Assembly: GCF_002258315.1 (NCBI RefSeq)
Contig: NZ_NOYD01000013.1
Location: 248,001 to 312,000, forward strand
Source: Rhodococcus sp. 06-462-5
GTDB lineage: Bacteria > Actinomycetota > Actinomycetes > Mycobacteriales > Mycobacteriaceae
Direction: 5' to 3'
Length of the DNA: 64,000 bases
A model generated the notes under the pieces. That model worked only from the letters and a program-made list of their open reading frames with translations. It searched no databases and was not told the DNA's origin. This document shows, piece by piece, positions 43,210-52,222 of the stretch. How positions within the stretch are numbered: the stretch's first letter is position 1; each line of letters opens with the position of its first letter. A program made the translations under genes and the position numbers.

Positions 43210-43926
43210 CTACTGGCCTGCCGTGTAGGAGAAGTCCGCGGTGAAGTGAGTCAGCTGATACCACAGCAGAGCGCCTGTCTCCCTGGCGATCCCGTGCGCC
43301 TGGGATTCTCTGGTGTAGACGGCGGGACCGGTACGCGTCGGCGAGGTCCAGGCGTCGAGTCCTGCGTCGCGCGCCATGGTTCGGGTGCGTAGTGAATGCC
43401 ACGGATCGCTGACCAGCACCACCGACGACTTGCCCTCGTCACGGAGCGTGTTGCTCACGGCCTCGATGCTCTCGAGGGTGTCCGAGCCGGTCTCCACGGC
43501 AACGATGGCATCGGCGGGAACTCCCTGATCGATCAGATAGTTGCGGCCCGACGCGGCCTCGGTGAACAGGTCGCCCTCCTGCTTGCCGCCGACGGTGACG
43601 ATCTCGGGGGCGATTCCCTGTTCGTACAGCGACGCGGCCTGGGACAGTCGCGCCTCGAACACCGTCGAGGGTGTGCCGCTGTACTGCGCAGCACCGAGCA
43701 CCACGATGGCGTCCGCCTTGGAATAGTCGTCGATGCGCGCCACCTGCCATACCCGCACTGCTGTTCCCGCGACCAGCACCAACGACATCAGCACCACTCC
43801 CGCGACCAGCCGACCGGTCCAGCGTCCGAGCGTTCCGAAGAAGCCCAGGCGCTCGGGACCGGGGTCCGGGGCATACCGATCGTCGTACGGGTCGCCGTAC
43901 GAATCTCGGTCGAGAGTTGAATTCAC
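43210..43926 (-). CDS. DUF218 (ElyC/SanA/YdcF) family membrane protein
   Basis: This protein of about 238 residues has a cytosolic start, one membrane span (LVAGVVLMSLVLVAGTAVRVWQV) and a DUF218 domain outside: KADAIVVLGAAQYSGTPSTVFEARLSQAASLYEQG, then IVTVGG, SGRNYLIDQGVPADAIVAVETGSDTLESIEA, and VVLVSDPWHSLRTRTMARDAGL. Family members act in envelope assembly, mostly by unknown chemistry. The start is set at GTG 43926, because the longer frame to 44124 overlaps the response-regulator gene; a binding site (GAGG) is too close, so the exact start is uncertain. Confidence 0.83.
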   Translation of the reverse strand: MNSTLDRDSYGDPYDDRYAPDPGPERLGFFGTLGRWTGRLVAGVVLMSLVLVAGTAVRVWQVARIDDYSKADAIVVLGAAQYSGTPSTVFEARLSQAASLYEQGIAPEIVTVGGKQEGDLFTEAASGRNYLIDQGVPADAIVAVETGSDTLESIEAVSNTLRDEGKSSVVLVSDPWHSLRTRTMARDAGLDAWTSPTRTGPAVYTRESQAHGIARETGALLWYQLTHFTADFSYTAGQ

Positions 43927-43981
43927 CCCTCGAGTTTGCCAGGCCTGCTCGTCGGCATGGTCACGGCGCGCCCCGAACGAC

Positions 43982-44590
43982 CTACAGCCACCCTCGATCC
44001 TCGGCCACCCGGACCGCCTCTGCCCGGGTGCTGGTGCCGGTCTTCCCGATCGCCGACGACAGATGGTTGCGTACCGTTCCCTCCGAGAGATGGACCTGAG
44101 CAGCGATGGACCCTGCCGTCCCACCCCTGGCAGCCGCGCGGAGAACCTCCTGCTCGCGGGCCGTCAGTGGAGAGACGCCGTCGGTGAGGGTTTCGGTCGC
44201 CAGCGTCGGATCCACCACGCGAAGCCCCATGTGCACGCGCCGAACGGCGTCGGCCAGCTGCTTGGCGGGGGTGTCCTTGACCACGAAACCCGACGCACCC
44301 GCATCGATGGCGCGTCGCAGGTAACCGGGTCGCCCGAACGTGGTGACGATCAGCACTCTCGACTGCGGGGCGACCAGCGCCAGTTCGGCGGTGACCTCGA
44401 TCCCGTTCTTGCCGGGCATCTCCACGTCGAGCAGGACGACGTCGGGTCGATGTTCGAGAACGGCAGCGGCGACCTCGTCCCCGCGTCCCACCTCGGCGAC
44501 GACGTCGAGATCGTGCTCGAGCCCCAGCAGAGCTGCCAGTGCACCCCGCACCAGAGCCTGATCGTCGGCCAGCAACAGTGTGATGGTCAT
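43982..44590 (-). CDS. NarL/FixJ-type response regulator
   Basis: This 202-residue regulator has a receiver domain with acidic pocket D9-D10, phosphorylation site D55 (VVLLDVEMPG), T in VLIVTTFG, and K in GFVVKDTPAK. A LuxR-type helix-turn-helix (PLTAREQEVLRAAARGGTAGSIAAQVHLSEGTVRNHLSSAIGKTG) lies at about 135-190. It pairs with the histidine kinase gene 12 bases upstream and is the last gene of an apparent operon with the ABC exporter. The arrangement (ATPase, permease, kinase, regulator) resembles systems that sense membrane-active compounds and induce the exporter. Confidence 0.94.
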   Translation of the reverse strand: MTITLLLADDQALVRGALAALLGLEHDLDVVAEVGRGDEVAAAVLEHRPDVVLLDVEMPGKNGIEVTAELALVAPQSRVLIVTTFGRPGYLRRAIDAGASGFVVKDTPAKQLADAVRRVHMGLRVVDPTLATETLTDGVSPLTAREQEVLRAAARGGTAGSIAAQVHLSEGTVRNHLSSAIGKTGTSTRAEAVRVAEDRGWL

Positions 44591-44602
44591 TGCGCCTGCG
44601 TC

Positions 44603-45712
44603 CTATTCACCGTGTACCTCCACCCTGAACCCACCGGTCGGCACCCGGGCGATGGTCAGTGCACCACCCGCGGCAGCCACTCGTTCGCCCAGACCACGCA
44701 GACCGTTGCCGCCGGACTGATTTTCAGCCGGTCCCACTCCGTCGTCGACGACGGAGATGCTCGACGCCGTCAGCGTCACTCGGCACTGTCGTGCGCGCGA
44801 GTGTCGGACCACATTGGTCACCGCTTCCCGGATCACCCAACCGAACAGTTCACGGTGTCGCAGTGGCACCACGTCGGCGTCGCCGGGAAGGTCTGCATCG
44901 ATCCCCGCTGCCGTCAATGCCGTTTGTGCACTGGCCAACTCGGATCCGATGTCGACCTGGCGCATGCCTCCGACGGTACTGCGCACATCGGCAAGCGCTT
45001 GCCGGGCAAGGGTTTCCAGCTCGGCGATCTCGACGGCCGCTCGGGCGGGGTCGATCTCGATGAGCCTGCCGGCCAGTTCGCTCTTGACGGTGATGACGGT
45101 CAGCGAATGGCCGAGGATGTCGTGCACGTCGCGGCTCATACGCTCGCGCTCGGCCACGATCGCCAGGTCTGCCAATTGTTGCCTGGCCACGGCCAATTCG
45201 TGATTGCGCTGGAAGACCTGAGTGATTCCCCATGCCGCGGCCGCGCTGATCAGCAGCTGGAATGCGAAGAAGGTGTCGGGCTCCCAGGACGAGATCAGGC
45301 GCGGTGCCAGTTCGACGATCAGCACCATCACAGCCACCAACGCCCACGCCTGCCGGACCGGCAACGTCATCATCGCCAGGACCGCGATGTACACGGTCGC
45401 GCCGAAACCGGTGGTGTCGATCAGCGCACTCATCGCGAACGTCAACGCCACCATCACCCCGAGCGCGATCCATGCCTGCGACGTGGGCAGTGGATGCCCT
45501 CGGCGGTGGCCGTTGCGGAACCGCCAGAACGTGGTCGTGAACACCACGCCGAAAGCGACGATCGCAACGATCCCGGCGACCCGTTCCGCCACCGAAGGCA
45601 GAGCGAGAATCTCGTTCAACGGATAGATCAGGTAGATCAGCCAGATGGCTCCGAACATCCAGCCGTATCGCCAGACCCGCCCCTCCGGCAGGTCGGCGGT
45701 GAACGTGGTCAT
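44603..45712 (-). CDS. Sensor histidine kinase (HisKA_3 type)
   Basis: This kinase of about 369 residues has four to five N-terminal membrane spans (WMFGAIWLIYLIYP, AGIVAIVAFGVVFT, IALGVMVALTFAMSALI, VYIAVLAMMTLPV) with little outside sequence, so it may sense events within the membrane. The HisKA_3 phospho-acceptor is in ERERMSRDVHDILGHSLTVI, and the ATP-binding domain ends with GNGLRGLGERVAAAGG. The start is ATG 45712; the frame to 45766 overlaps the permease gene. It is the kinase for the downstream response regulator. Confidence 0.9.
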   Translation of the reverse strand: MTTFTADLPEGRVWRYGWMFGAIWLIYLIYPLNEILALPSVAERVAGIVAIVAFGVVFTTTFWRFRNGHRRGHPLPTSQAWIALGVMVALTFAMSALIDTTGFGATVYIAVLAMMTLPVRQAWALVAVMVLIVELAPRLISSWEPDTFFAFQLLISAAAAWGITQVFQRNHELAVARQQLADLAIVAERERMSRDVHDILGHSLTVITVKSELAGRLIEIDPARAAVEIAELETLARQALADVRSTVGGMRQVDIGSELASAQTALTAAGIDADLPGDADVVPLRHRELFGWVIREAVTNVVRHSRARQCRVTLTASSISVVDDGVGPAENQSGGNGLRGLGERVAAAGGALTIARVPTGGFRVEVHGE

Positions 45713-45758
45713 GTCGCCCACGGTATCCCTGTGGGCGACACGATCAGCGGTTTCGGTC

Positions 45759-46562
45759 TCACGCACGCTTGGTGTCTCTCCGGAACAGCATCGCCGCGCC
45801 TGCGATGAAGATCGTCGCCCAGACCACCAGATTGATCACGGCGACCAGCAACGTTCCGGTTTCGGTCCCGGCGAACGCGGCCCGGGATACGGTGGCCAGC
45901 CCGTAGAGCGGGGTGAACTGGGCCAGCATCGGGAACCAGCCGCTGTCACCGAGGGGAACGAAGAGTCCACCCGCCAACGCCAGGAACGCGAGCACGGGTC
46001 CGAGGATCTGCATCACGTTCTCCGACGGCAGCAGGTAGCCCATGAACAGTCCGAATGCGGCGAACACCGCCGAGCCGATCCAGCCGATCAGACCGCTGAC
46101 GATCCACACCCAGATCGGCATGTCCGCCCCGAGGAACTTCGCGACGACGAACACCACGACGATCGAGGCTGCACCCATCGTCATGGCCACGAGGACCTTG
46201 GTGACGATGTAGGCGACCGGCGCGAGCGGGGTCAACCGCAACTGTCGGCTCCACCCCTGAGCTCGTTCGACCGAGACCATCGCTCCCCCACTGGTGGTGG
46301 CGAGCATCGCGCCGTAGACGGCCATGCTGATGGCGATGTAGCCGGTGACGTTTCCGTGCGCGAAAGGGTAGTTGGTCCTGTAGTCGGACTGCGTGCCGAA
46401 GATGACGAAGAACACCGGCGGCATCACCAAGGTGAAGATCAGAGTTCGCTTGTTCCGGAAGAGCCTGCGGATCTCGAGTCGGAGGAAGGTGGGCGAGAAT
46501 CCGCCCCAGGCAACAGCTCTGGTAGGTGTGCGGGTGGTCGTGGACGGCGTGGTCGTGGTCAT
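45759..46562 (-). CDS. ABC-2 type transporter permease (DrrB-like)
   Basis: This 267-residue membrane protein has six spans and the ABC-2 layout: LRRLFRNKRT-like start (FLRLEIRRLFRNKRTLIFTLVMPPVFFVIF), GYIAISMAVYGAMLATTSGGAMVSVERAQGWSRQLRLTPL, then paired spans up to INLVVWATIFIAGAAMLF. It should form the channel of the exporter with the ATPase encoded just upstream; the two genes overlap by 4 bases. Exported substrates may be drugs, lipids or peptides; the adjacent two-component system suggests inducible defence against a membrane-active agent. Confidence 0.92.
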   Translation of the reverse strand: MTTTTPSTTTRTPTRAVAWGGFSPTFLRLEIRRLFRNKRTLIFTLVMPPVFFVIFGTQSDYRTNYPFAHGNVTGYIAISMAVYGAMLATTSGGAMVSVERAQGWSRQLRLTPLAPVAYIVTKVLVAMTMGAASIVVVFVVAKFLGADMPIWVWIVSGLIGWIGSAVFAAFGLFMGYLLPSENVMQILGPVLAFLALAGGLFVPLGDSGWFPMLAQFTPLYGLATVSRAAFAGTETGTLLVAVINLVVWATIFIAGAAMLFRRDTKRA

Positions 46563-47488
46563 CGGATGCTCCCGGCGAGGTCGTTTTCGGCTGTGTCGTT
46601 GTCTGAATCGGTGGTCAGGGCGAGGAATGCGTCCTCGAGGTTGCGCGAGACGATTTCCAGATCGGTCGCGTGCGCATCGTTGAGCAGGTATCGGGCCACG
46701 GCGTCGGAGTCACGTCCGTGCACGATCACCCGGTCCCCCCGCGTCTCGACCCGGTCGACTCCGGGAAGAGCGAGCAACGTGGACCGGTCGACACCGGGCA
46801 GAGTGGCGGTGACCGTGCGTCCCGCCGCGAGATTCTTGACCTCGGCGGCGCTGCCGTCGGCGACGATCTTGCCGTGCCGCACCAGGACGATTCTGTCGGC
46901 GTAGGCATCGGCCTCGTCGAGGTAGTGCGTTGCGAACAGCACTGTTCGGCCGGTGCTGGCGTCCTGCCGAATGGCGTTCCAGAAGTCACGACGACCCTCG
47001 ACGTCCATTCCGGTGGTCGGCTCGTCCAGGACCAGCAGATCCGGGTCGGGCAGCAGTGCGAGCGCGAATCGCAGTCGCTGCTGCTGCCCGCCCGAGCATT
47101 TGGCCACTCGGCGATCTCCGATGTCGGCGATGCCTGCCCGGGTGAGAACTTCCTCGACCGACCGTGTGCGGGCGAACAGTGCGGACGTCAGCTCGACGGT
47201 TTCGCGGACGGTCAGATCGCGAAGCAGACCACCGGTCTGCATGACGGCCGAGATGCGGCCCTGGGCGATCGCGTCGGCGGGTGTTCCCCCGAACACCGAC
47301 ACCGACCCGGTGGTGGGTGTGGCCAGGCCGAGCATCATGTCGATGGTGGTCGTCTTTCCCGCTCCGTTCGGTCCGAGAAATGCGACGACTTCGCCCGGTT
47401 CGATGGACAGGCTGAGCCCGTCGACCGCCCGGACCGAGCCGTAGGTCTTGGTGACGTTTCGCAGTTCGACTGCCTTCGTTGTGGTCAT
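46559..47488 (-). CDS. ABC transporter ATP-binding protein (DrrA-like)
   Basis: This 309-residue ATPase has Walker A FLGPNGAGKTTTIDM, Q-loop in SAVMQTGGLLRDLTV, a signature that reads CSGGQQQRLRFA (Cys in place of the usual Leu), Walker B LLVLDEPTTGMD and the switch His in FATHYLDEAD. A C-terminal extension of about 80 residues (RTVTATLPGVDRSTLL and on) is typical of DrrA-type exporters. ATG 47488 is favoured over the longer frame from 47554, which runs toward the divergent gene. First gene of the exporter/two-component operon. Confidence 0.93.
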   Translation of the reverse strand: MTTTKAVELRNVTKTYGSVRAVDGLSLSIEPGEVVAFLGPNGAGKTTTIDMMLGLATPTTGSVSVFGGTPADAIAQGRISAVMQTGGLLRDLTVRETVELTSALFARTRSVEEVLTRAGIADIGDRRVAKCSGGQQQRLRFALALLPDPDLLVLDEPTTGMDVEGRRDFWNAIRQDASTGRTVLFATHYLDEADAYADRIVLVRHGKIVADGSAAEVKNLAAGRTVTATLPGVDRSTLLALPGVDRVETRGDRVIVHGRDSDAVARYLLNDAHATDLEIVSRNLEDAFLALTTDSDNDTAENDLAGSIR

Positions 47489-47616
47489 GGGAATCACTCT
47501 GCTGCGATCGCACAGCGTGAACCTCGTTCGAGCGTCACGATTGCGAGGTGACAACTGTCATGCATCCACGTCGACCTGCTCGATCTCCTCGCCGCCCAGC
47601 CGGTAGATTTCAGCGC

Positions 47617-49677
47617 ATGGCAGTCCAGCACCGGCGGCACAGCAGCGCCACAGTCGTTCGAAAGTCAGCCGTCCGAAGCTCGGTCCATCGATTTCGTCGT
47701 CTCGCCGCCGTGGGTGCCCTGACCCTGTTCGCCGCGGTCCTGCTCGCGCCAGGGGTTGCATCCGCCGAGGCTCCCTCGCGGCTGGCCACGCAGATCACCG
47801 ACAACGTCCAGGCACTCGACCCCGATGCACTCGCCGAGGTGCAGACCTCGATCGACGACCTCTACGGCAGCAGCCAGCTTCGATTGTGGGTCACCTACGT
47901 CGCGGACTTCGACAACCTGTCGGCGGCGAACTGGGCCGAGCAGACGTACGCCAGAAGTGACCTCGGTGAGCGCGACGTTCTGCTCGCCGTGGCGACCGTG
48001 GACCGTTCGTACTACCTCGCTGTGAACACCGGGCTGTCTCAGATCACCACCTCCGAGCAAGATTCGATCCGTGTCGACGACGTCGAACCTGCACTGCGCG
48101 AAGAAGATTGGTCCGGGGCGGCCATTGCGGCAGCCGGTGCACTCGGCGACGCGTACGCCTCGAGCGGCAGCGGCGGCTCGTCGGCACCACTGCTGATCGG
48201 CGTCGGCGCACTGGCCGTGGCCGGCGGCGGAGCCGTCGTCTACTCCTCACGGCGCAAGAAGGCCCGCGTCGCCGCCGAGGTCGAGGCCGTGGCGAAGATC
48301 GACCCGAGCGACCCGGCCGCACTGGCTGCCTTCCCCATCGACGTCCTCGACACCCGGGCCAAGGAAATTCTCGTCGAGACCGACAATGCCGTACGCGCCA
48401 GCGAAGAGGAATTGAACCTCGCACGTGGAGAGTTCGGAGATTCTGCGGCCGCACCGTTCATCGCCGCCCACGACAACGCCAAGAAGGCTCTCGCGTCCGC
48501 CTTCGAGATCCGTCAACGACTCGACGACGCCATTCCGGAAACTCCCGATCAGCGGCGCGCGATGCTCGTCGAGATCATCTCCTCCTGTGGTCAGGCCGAT
48601 CGCGAACTCGATTCGCGGGTGGAGGAATTCGACGGCTTCCGCGATCTGGTGATGAATGCCGGGTCACACCTCGACGAACTGACCCAGGCGATCATCGGGT
48701 TGACGGTGAGGATTCCGCAATCCGAAAGTCTGCTCGATCGACTGCATTCGGAATTCTCCGAGACGGCACTGAGGTCCATCGCGGACAACGTCACGATGGC
48801 CAAGGACCGGATGGCCCTGGCCGAGGACAACATCGAAGCCGGCCGCAAGGCTGCAGCACTCCCGCCCGGAAAGCAGGGGCCTGCGGTCACCGCGATTCGA
48901 ACCGCCGAACGGGCCGTCGACCAGGCCAAGACCCTCCTCGACGGCGTCGACCATGCCCGGGACGACATCAGGCATGCCATCGCCACCCTGCCCGACGCCA
49001 TCGCGGACGTTCGCCGCGACATCGAGCAGGCACGTGGTTTGGCCGAACACGGTGGAGCCGAACTGCAGTCGGCCATGACTGCCGCGCAGACGGCGTTGCA
49101 GAACGCCGAGACCGCCCAATCCTCTGATCCACTCGGCAGCTACACCGCCCTCGCCGAAGCCGATGCCGAACTCGAGAAGATCGTCGACGAGGCGTCGGCG
49201 GAGAAGGCTGCCGAGGACCAACTGCGAGCCCGTCTGGATCGCGATATCGCGGCCGCTCAGGCGCAGATCACCGCAGCCGCGGACTACATCTCGACCCGTC
49301 GCGGCGGAGTGGGTGCCGACGCCAGAACGCGCCTGTCCGAGGCCGAACGCCACCTCGGCGCGGCGCGGCAGCTGGGCCAGGAGAACCCCGACGAAGCCCT
49401 CAAGCATGCTCACGCCGCCAGCCAATTGGCCTCGCGCGCATCGCAGATCGCCCAGGCCGATGTACAGAACTGGGAGAATCGTCACGGCCCTCGCGGCGGT
49501 AGCAGCGGAGGCAACATCGCCGGCGCGGTGCTCGGCGGCATCCTGATCAACAGTGTGCTCCGCGGCGGCGGGGGTGGCGGAGGCTTCGGTGGCGGATTCG
49601 GTGGCGGCGGGGGCTTCGGCGGAGGCGGCGGTGGCGGCGGTGGCGGCGGATTCGGTGGCGGTGGCGGCCGCTTCTGA
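47617..49677 (+). CDS. TPM-domain secreted/membrane protein with Gly-rich tail
   Basis: This protein of about 686 residues begins with a basic N-terminus and a signal peptide or anchor (LAAVGALTLFAAVLLAPGVASAEA). A TPM domain follows (about 50-185: ITDNVQALDPDALAEVQTSIDDLYGSSQLRLWVTYVADFDN), then a membrane span (PLLIGVGALAVAGGGAVVYSSRR). A long coiled-coil-like helical region of about 400 residues is next, and an extreme C-terminal tail made almost only of Gly and Phe (about 45 residues). The same layout occurs in the mycobacterial homologue next to dgt/dnaG (Rv2345). The TPM domain may bind proteins or act in membrane upkeep; the function is unproven. GTG 47548 is an alternative start. Confidence 0.85.
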   Translation: MAVQHRRHSSATVVRKSAVRSSVHRFRRLAAVGALTLFAAVLLAPGVASAEAPSRLATQITDNVQALDPDALAEVQTSIDDLYGSSQLRLWVTYVADFDNLSAANWAEQTYARSDLGERDVLLAVATVDRSYYLAVNTGLSQITTSEQDSIRVDDVEPALREEDWSGAAIAAAGALGDAYASSGSGGSSAPLLIGVGALAVAGGGAVVYSSRRKKARVAAEVEAVAKIDPSDPAALAAFPIDVLDTRAKEILVETDNAVRASEEELNLARGEFGDSAAAPFIAAHDNAKKALASAFEIRQRLDDAIPETPDQRRAMLVEIISSCGQADRELDSRVEEFDGFRDLVMNAGSHLDELTQAIIGLTVRIPQSESLLDRLHSEFSETALRSIADNVTMAKDRMALAEDNIEAGRKAAALPPGKQGPAVTAIRTAERAVDQAKTLLDGVDHARDDIRHAIATLPDAIADVRRDIEQARGLAEHGGAELQSAMTAAQTALQNAETAQSSDPLGSYTALAEADAELEKIVDEASAEKAAEDQLRARLDRDIAAAQAQITAAADYISTRRGGVGADARTRLSEAERHLGAARQLGQENPDEALKHAHAASQLASRASQIAQADVQNWENRHGPRGGSSGGNIAGAVLGGILINSVLRGGGGGGGFGGGFGGGGGFGGGGGGGGGGGFGGGGGRF

Positions 49678-49694
49678 CCCACCCCTCGACAGCC

Positions 49695-49731
49695 GACAGG
49701 GCCCGATCTCATTGCGAGATCGGGCCCTGTC
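49695..49731. terminator. Perfect bidirectional hairpin between TPM gene and glyS
   Basis: GACAGGGCCCGATCTC and its exact reverse complement enclose an ATTGC loop, a 16-bp perfect stem in the 69-base gap between two convergent genes. It should stop both transcripts. Confidence 0.85.
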
Positions 49732-49746
49732 GGGTGAGTGAGGTTC

Positions 49747-51132
49747 TTACGCGCCGATCAAACGGGAGGCGATGTAGCCCTCGACCTGATCGAGCGCCAC
49801 CCGCTCCTGCGCCATCGTGTCGCGTTCACGGATGGTGACGGCATGATCGTCGAGCGTGTCGAAGTCGACGGTGATGCAGAACGGCGTACCGATCTCGTCC
49901 TGACGACGGTAACGACGACCGATGGCTCCGGCATCGTCGAACTCGACGTTCCAGTACTGGCGCAGTTGCTGCGCAAGATCTTTGGCCTTGGGCGTCAGGT
50001 CCGCGTTGCGCGAGAGCGGGAGCACCGCGACCTTCACCGGGGCCAGACGACGGTCGAGCTTGAGCACGACGCGCTTGTCGACGCCGCCCTTGGCGTTGGG
50101 GGCCTCGTCCTCGGTGTACGCGTCGACGAGGAATGCCATCAGCGAGCGCGTCAGACCTGCGGCCGGCTCGATGACGTACGGGGTGTAGCGGGTGTCGGTC
50201 GCCTGCTCGTAGTAGCTCAGGTCCTGGCCGGACGCCTTCGAGTGCACCGAGAGGTCGTAATCGGTGCGGTTTGCCACGCCCTCGAGCTCGCCCCACGCAC
50301 TGCCCTGGAAACCGAACTTGTACTCGATGTCGACGGTCCGCTTGGAGTAGTGCGACAGCTTTTCCTTGGCGTGCTCGTAGAGCCGCAGGTTCTCCGGATC
50401 GATACCGAGATCGGTGTACCACTTCATGCGGTAGTCGATCCAATACTGATGCCACTCGTCGTCCTCGCCCGGCTTGACGAAGAATTCCATCTCCATCTGC
50501 TCGAACTCACGGGTGCGGAAGATGAAGTTTCCGGGAGTGATCTCGTTGCGGAAGCTCTTGCCGATCTGGCCGATGCCGAACGGCGGCTTCTTGCGTGAGG
50601 TGGTCAGCACGTTGGCGAAGTTGACGAAGATGCCCTGTGCGGTCTCGGGCCGCAGGTAGTGCAGGCCCTCTTCGTTGTCGACCGGGCCGAGGAAGGTCTT
50701 GAGCAGGCCCGAGAATGCACGCGGTTCGGTCCAGGAGCCGGGTTCGCCGGTTTCGGGGTCGCGGATGTCGGCCAGGCCGTTCTCCGGCGGGTGGCCGTGC
50801 TTCTCCTCGTAGGCCTCGATGAGGTGATCGGCGCGGTACCGCTTGTGCGTGTGCAGCGATTCCACCAGCGGGTCGGAGAACGTCTCGACGTGGCCCGACG
50901 CCTCCCATACCTGCCGGGGCAGGATCACCGAGGAGTCCAGCCCGACGGTGTCGTCGCGGCTGGTGATCATGTTGCGCCACCACTGCTTCTTGATGTTCTC
51001 CTTGAGCTCGACGCCCAGCGGGCCGTAGTCCCAGGCCGACTTGGTACCGCCGTAGATCTCGCCGCACGGGTAGACGAGGCCTCTGCGCTTGGCGAGGTTG
51101 GCGACGGTTTCGACTTTGGACTTGGGTGCCAC
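49747..51132 (-). CDS. glyS: Glycyl-tRNA synthetase
   Basis: This is the homodimeric class II enzyme of 461 residues that charges tRNA-Gly. It shows the family start ([42 protein letters not shown]), motif 2 region ([33 protein letters not shown]) and motif 3 ([24 protein letters not shown]). The C-terminal anticodon-binding part ([17 protein letters not shown] and on) is complete. ATG 51132. Its neighbours smtB-zur lie divergently upstream as in Mycobacterium tuberculosis. Confidence 0.97.
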   Translation of the reverse strand: MAPKSKVETVANLAKRRGLVYPCGEIYGGTKSAWDYGPLGVELKENIKKQWWRNMITSRDDTVGLDSSVILPRQVWEASGHVETFSDPLVESLHTHKRYRADHLIEAYEEKHGHPPENGLADIRDPETGEPGSWTEPRAFSGLLKTFLGPVDNEEGLHYLRPETAQGIFVNFANVLTTSRKKPPFGIGQIGKSFRNEITPGNFIFRTREFEQMEMEFFVKPGEDDEWHQYWIDYRMKWYTDLGIDPENLRLYEHAKEKLSHYSKRTVDIEYKFGFQGSAWGELEGVANRTDYDLSVHSKASGQDLSYYEQATDTRYTPYVIEPAAGLTRSLMAFLVDAYTEDEAPNAKGGVDKRVVLKLDRRLAPVKVAVLPLSRNADLTPKAKDLAQQLRQYWNVEFDDAGAIGRRYRRQDEIGTPFCITVDFDTLDDHAVTIRERDTMAQERVALDQVEGYIASRLIGA

Positions 51133-51274
51133 TGGCGGAGCTCTCCATCTTCGGTTACATCGTGTAAGAGGTGACGTGGGCGGTTTTCGCCCTGATCAGA
51201 CTATCTGGCTCGGCGGGCGAAACCGAACAGCGGTCGAGTGCGGAAGTTGACATGCACACCTGTGCATATCACAA

Positions 51275-51289
51275 TGAATACGATTTGCA
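51275..51289 (+). promoter_or_regulatory. Candidate Zur box upstream of smtB-zur
   Basis: TGAATACGATTTGCA agrees at 12 of 15 positions with the palindromic Zur consensus I recall for actinobacteria (TGAAAATGATTTTCA). It lies 29 bases before the smtB-like start, in the only A+T-rich patch of the glyS-smtB gap. A shorter palindrome TGCACA-CC-TGTGCA lies just upstream (51252-51265) and could bind the ArsR-type regulator. Both are positioned to control the metal-regulator operon. Confidence 0.55.
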
Positions 51290-51317
51290 ATAACAACTAC
51301 TGCACTAACCTGGTGCC

Positions 51318-51779
51318 ATGACGTCGCTCGTGCAGGGAGAGTCCGCCGGCAACGACCCGGCAATCGAAGGAGCCGCAACCGTGTCCACGGACTCGACAGT
51401 GGAAGCAAGCTCGACCCACAGGCAGGACCCGGAGCACCCGTTGCACTCCGGCGATCCGTTCACCGCCGCTCCCCCGGCTCACATCCCGCCGAAGGAGACT
51501 CTGACCGCGGCGGGTGACATCCTGCGGGCACTGGCGGCTCCGGTGCGCATCGCCATCGTGCTGCAGCTGCGCGAGTCCGAGCGGTGCGTCCACGAACTCG
51601 TCGTCGCCCTCGGTGTCACGCAACCGCTGATCAGCCAGCACCTTCGGGTACTCAAGGCAGCGGGTGTGGTGCGCGGAGAACGCAACGGACGCGAGGTCCT
51701 GTACCGGTTGGTCGACGATCACCTCTCCCACATCGTCGTCGACGCCGTGGCCCACGCCGAGGAAGGCCGGAACCTGTGA
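51318..51779 (+). CDS. smtB: ArsR/SmtB-family zinc-responsive regulator
   Basis: This 153-residue repressor has a disordered N-terminus of about 60 residues and an ArsR winged helix (LTAAGDILRALAAPVRIAIVLQLRESERCVHELVVALGVTQPLISQHLRVLKAAGVVRGERNGREVLYRL). The C-terminal zinc site of SmtB type is complete: D133-x-H135 and H146-x2-E149 in DDHLSHIVVDAVAHAEE. Its gene overlaps zur by 4 bases (GTGA), so the two are one operon, as in mycobacteria (Rv2358-Rv2359). It probably releases the promoter when zinc is high. Confidence 0.93.
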   Translation: MTSLVQGESAGNDPAIEGAATVSTDSTVEASSTHRQDPEHPLHSGDPFTAAPPAHIPPKETLTAAGDILRALAAPVRIAIVLQLRESERCVHELVVALGVTQPLISQHLRVLKAAGVVRGERNGREVLYRLVDDHLSHIVVDAVAHAEEGRNL

Positions 51780-52216
51780 CCGAAAAGTCCACCGATACCG
51801 CCGCACCCAGACGACCCGTCGTCGTCGGCGTGCGGGCCACCAAGCAGCGCAGTGCGATCTCGGATCTGCTCGACACCATCGAGGAGTTCAAGTCCGCACA
51901 GGATCTGCACGACGAATTGCGCAAGCGCGGTGAGGGCATCGGCCTCACCACGGTGTATCGCACCTTGCAGACCTTGGCCGACGCCGGGACGGTCGACGTA
52001 CTGCGCACCGACAACGGCGAGTCGGTCTACCGGCGGTGCTCCTCCGGACATCACCATCACCTGGTGTGCCGCTCGTGCGGTTTCACCGTCGAGGTGGAAG
52101 GCCCCACCGTCGAGAAGTGGTCGCAGAGTGTCGCCGAATCCAACGGCTTCAGCGACGTGAGCCACACGATCGAGATCTTCGGCACCTGCAGTCAATGCAG
52201 CGCTGCCGGTCGCTGA
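51776..52216 (+). CDS. zur: Zinc uptake regulator Zur (FurB)
   Basis: This 146-residue Fur-family repressor shuts zinc-uptake genes when zinc is plentiful. The winged helix (TKQRSAISDLLDTIEEFKSAQDLHDELRKRGEGIGLTTVYRTLQTLADAG) is followed by the His-rich hinge CSSGHHHHLVCRSCGFTVEVEG and C-terminal FGTCSQCSAAG. The two C-x2-C pairs form the structural zinc site. Start GTG 51776 overlaps the smtB stop; the longer frame upstream is noise. Its stop lies 6 bases from the convergent siderophore-binding gene. Confidence 0.95.
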   Translation: MTEKSTDTAAPRRPVVVGVRATKQRSAISDLLDTIEEFKSAQDLHDELRKRGEGIGLTTVYRTLQTLADAGTVDVLRTDNGESVYRRCSSGHHHHLVCRSCGFTVEVEGPTVEKWSQSVAESNGFSDVSHTIEIFGTCSQCSAAGR

Positions 52217-52222
52217 GCCCGC

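Noticed and set aside
43733-45808. A 691-codon plus-strand frame over the two-component genes
   Set aside because: The opposite strand carries complete kinase and regulator genes with all motifs; the plus frame is low-complexity noise.
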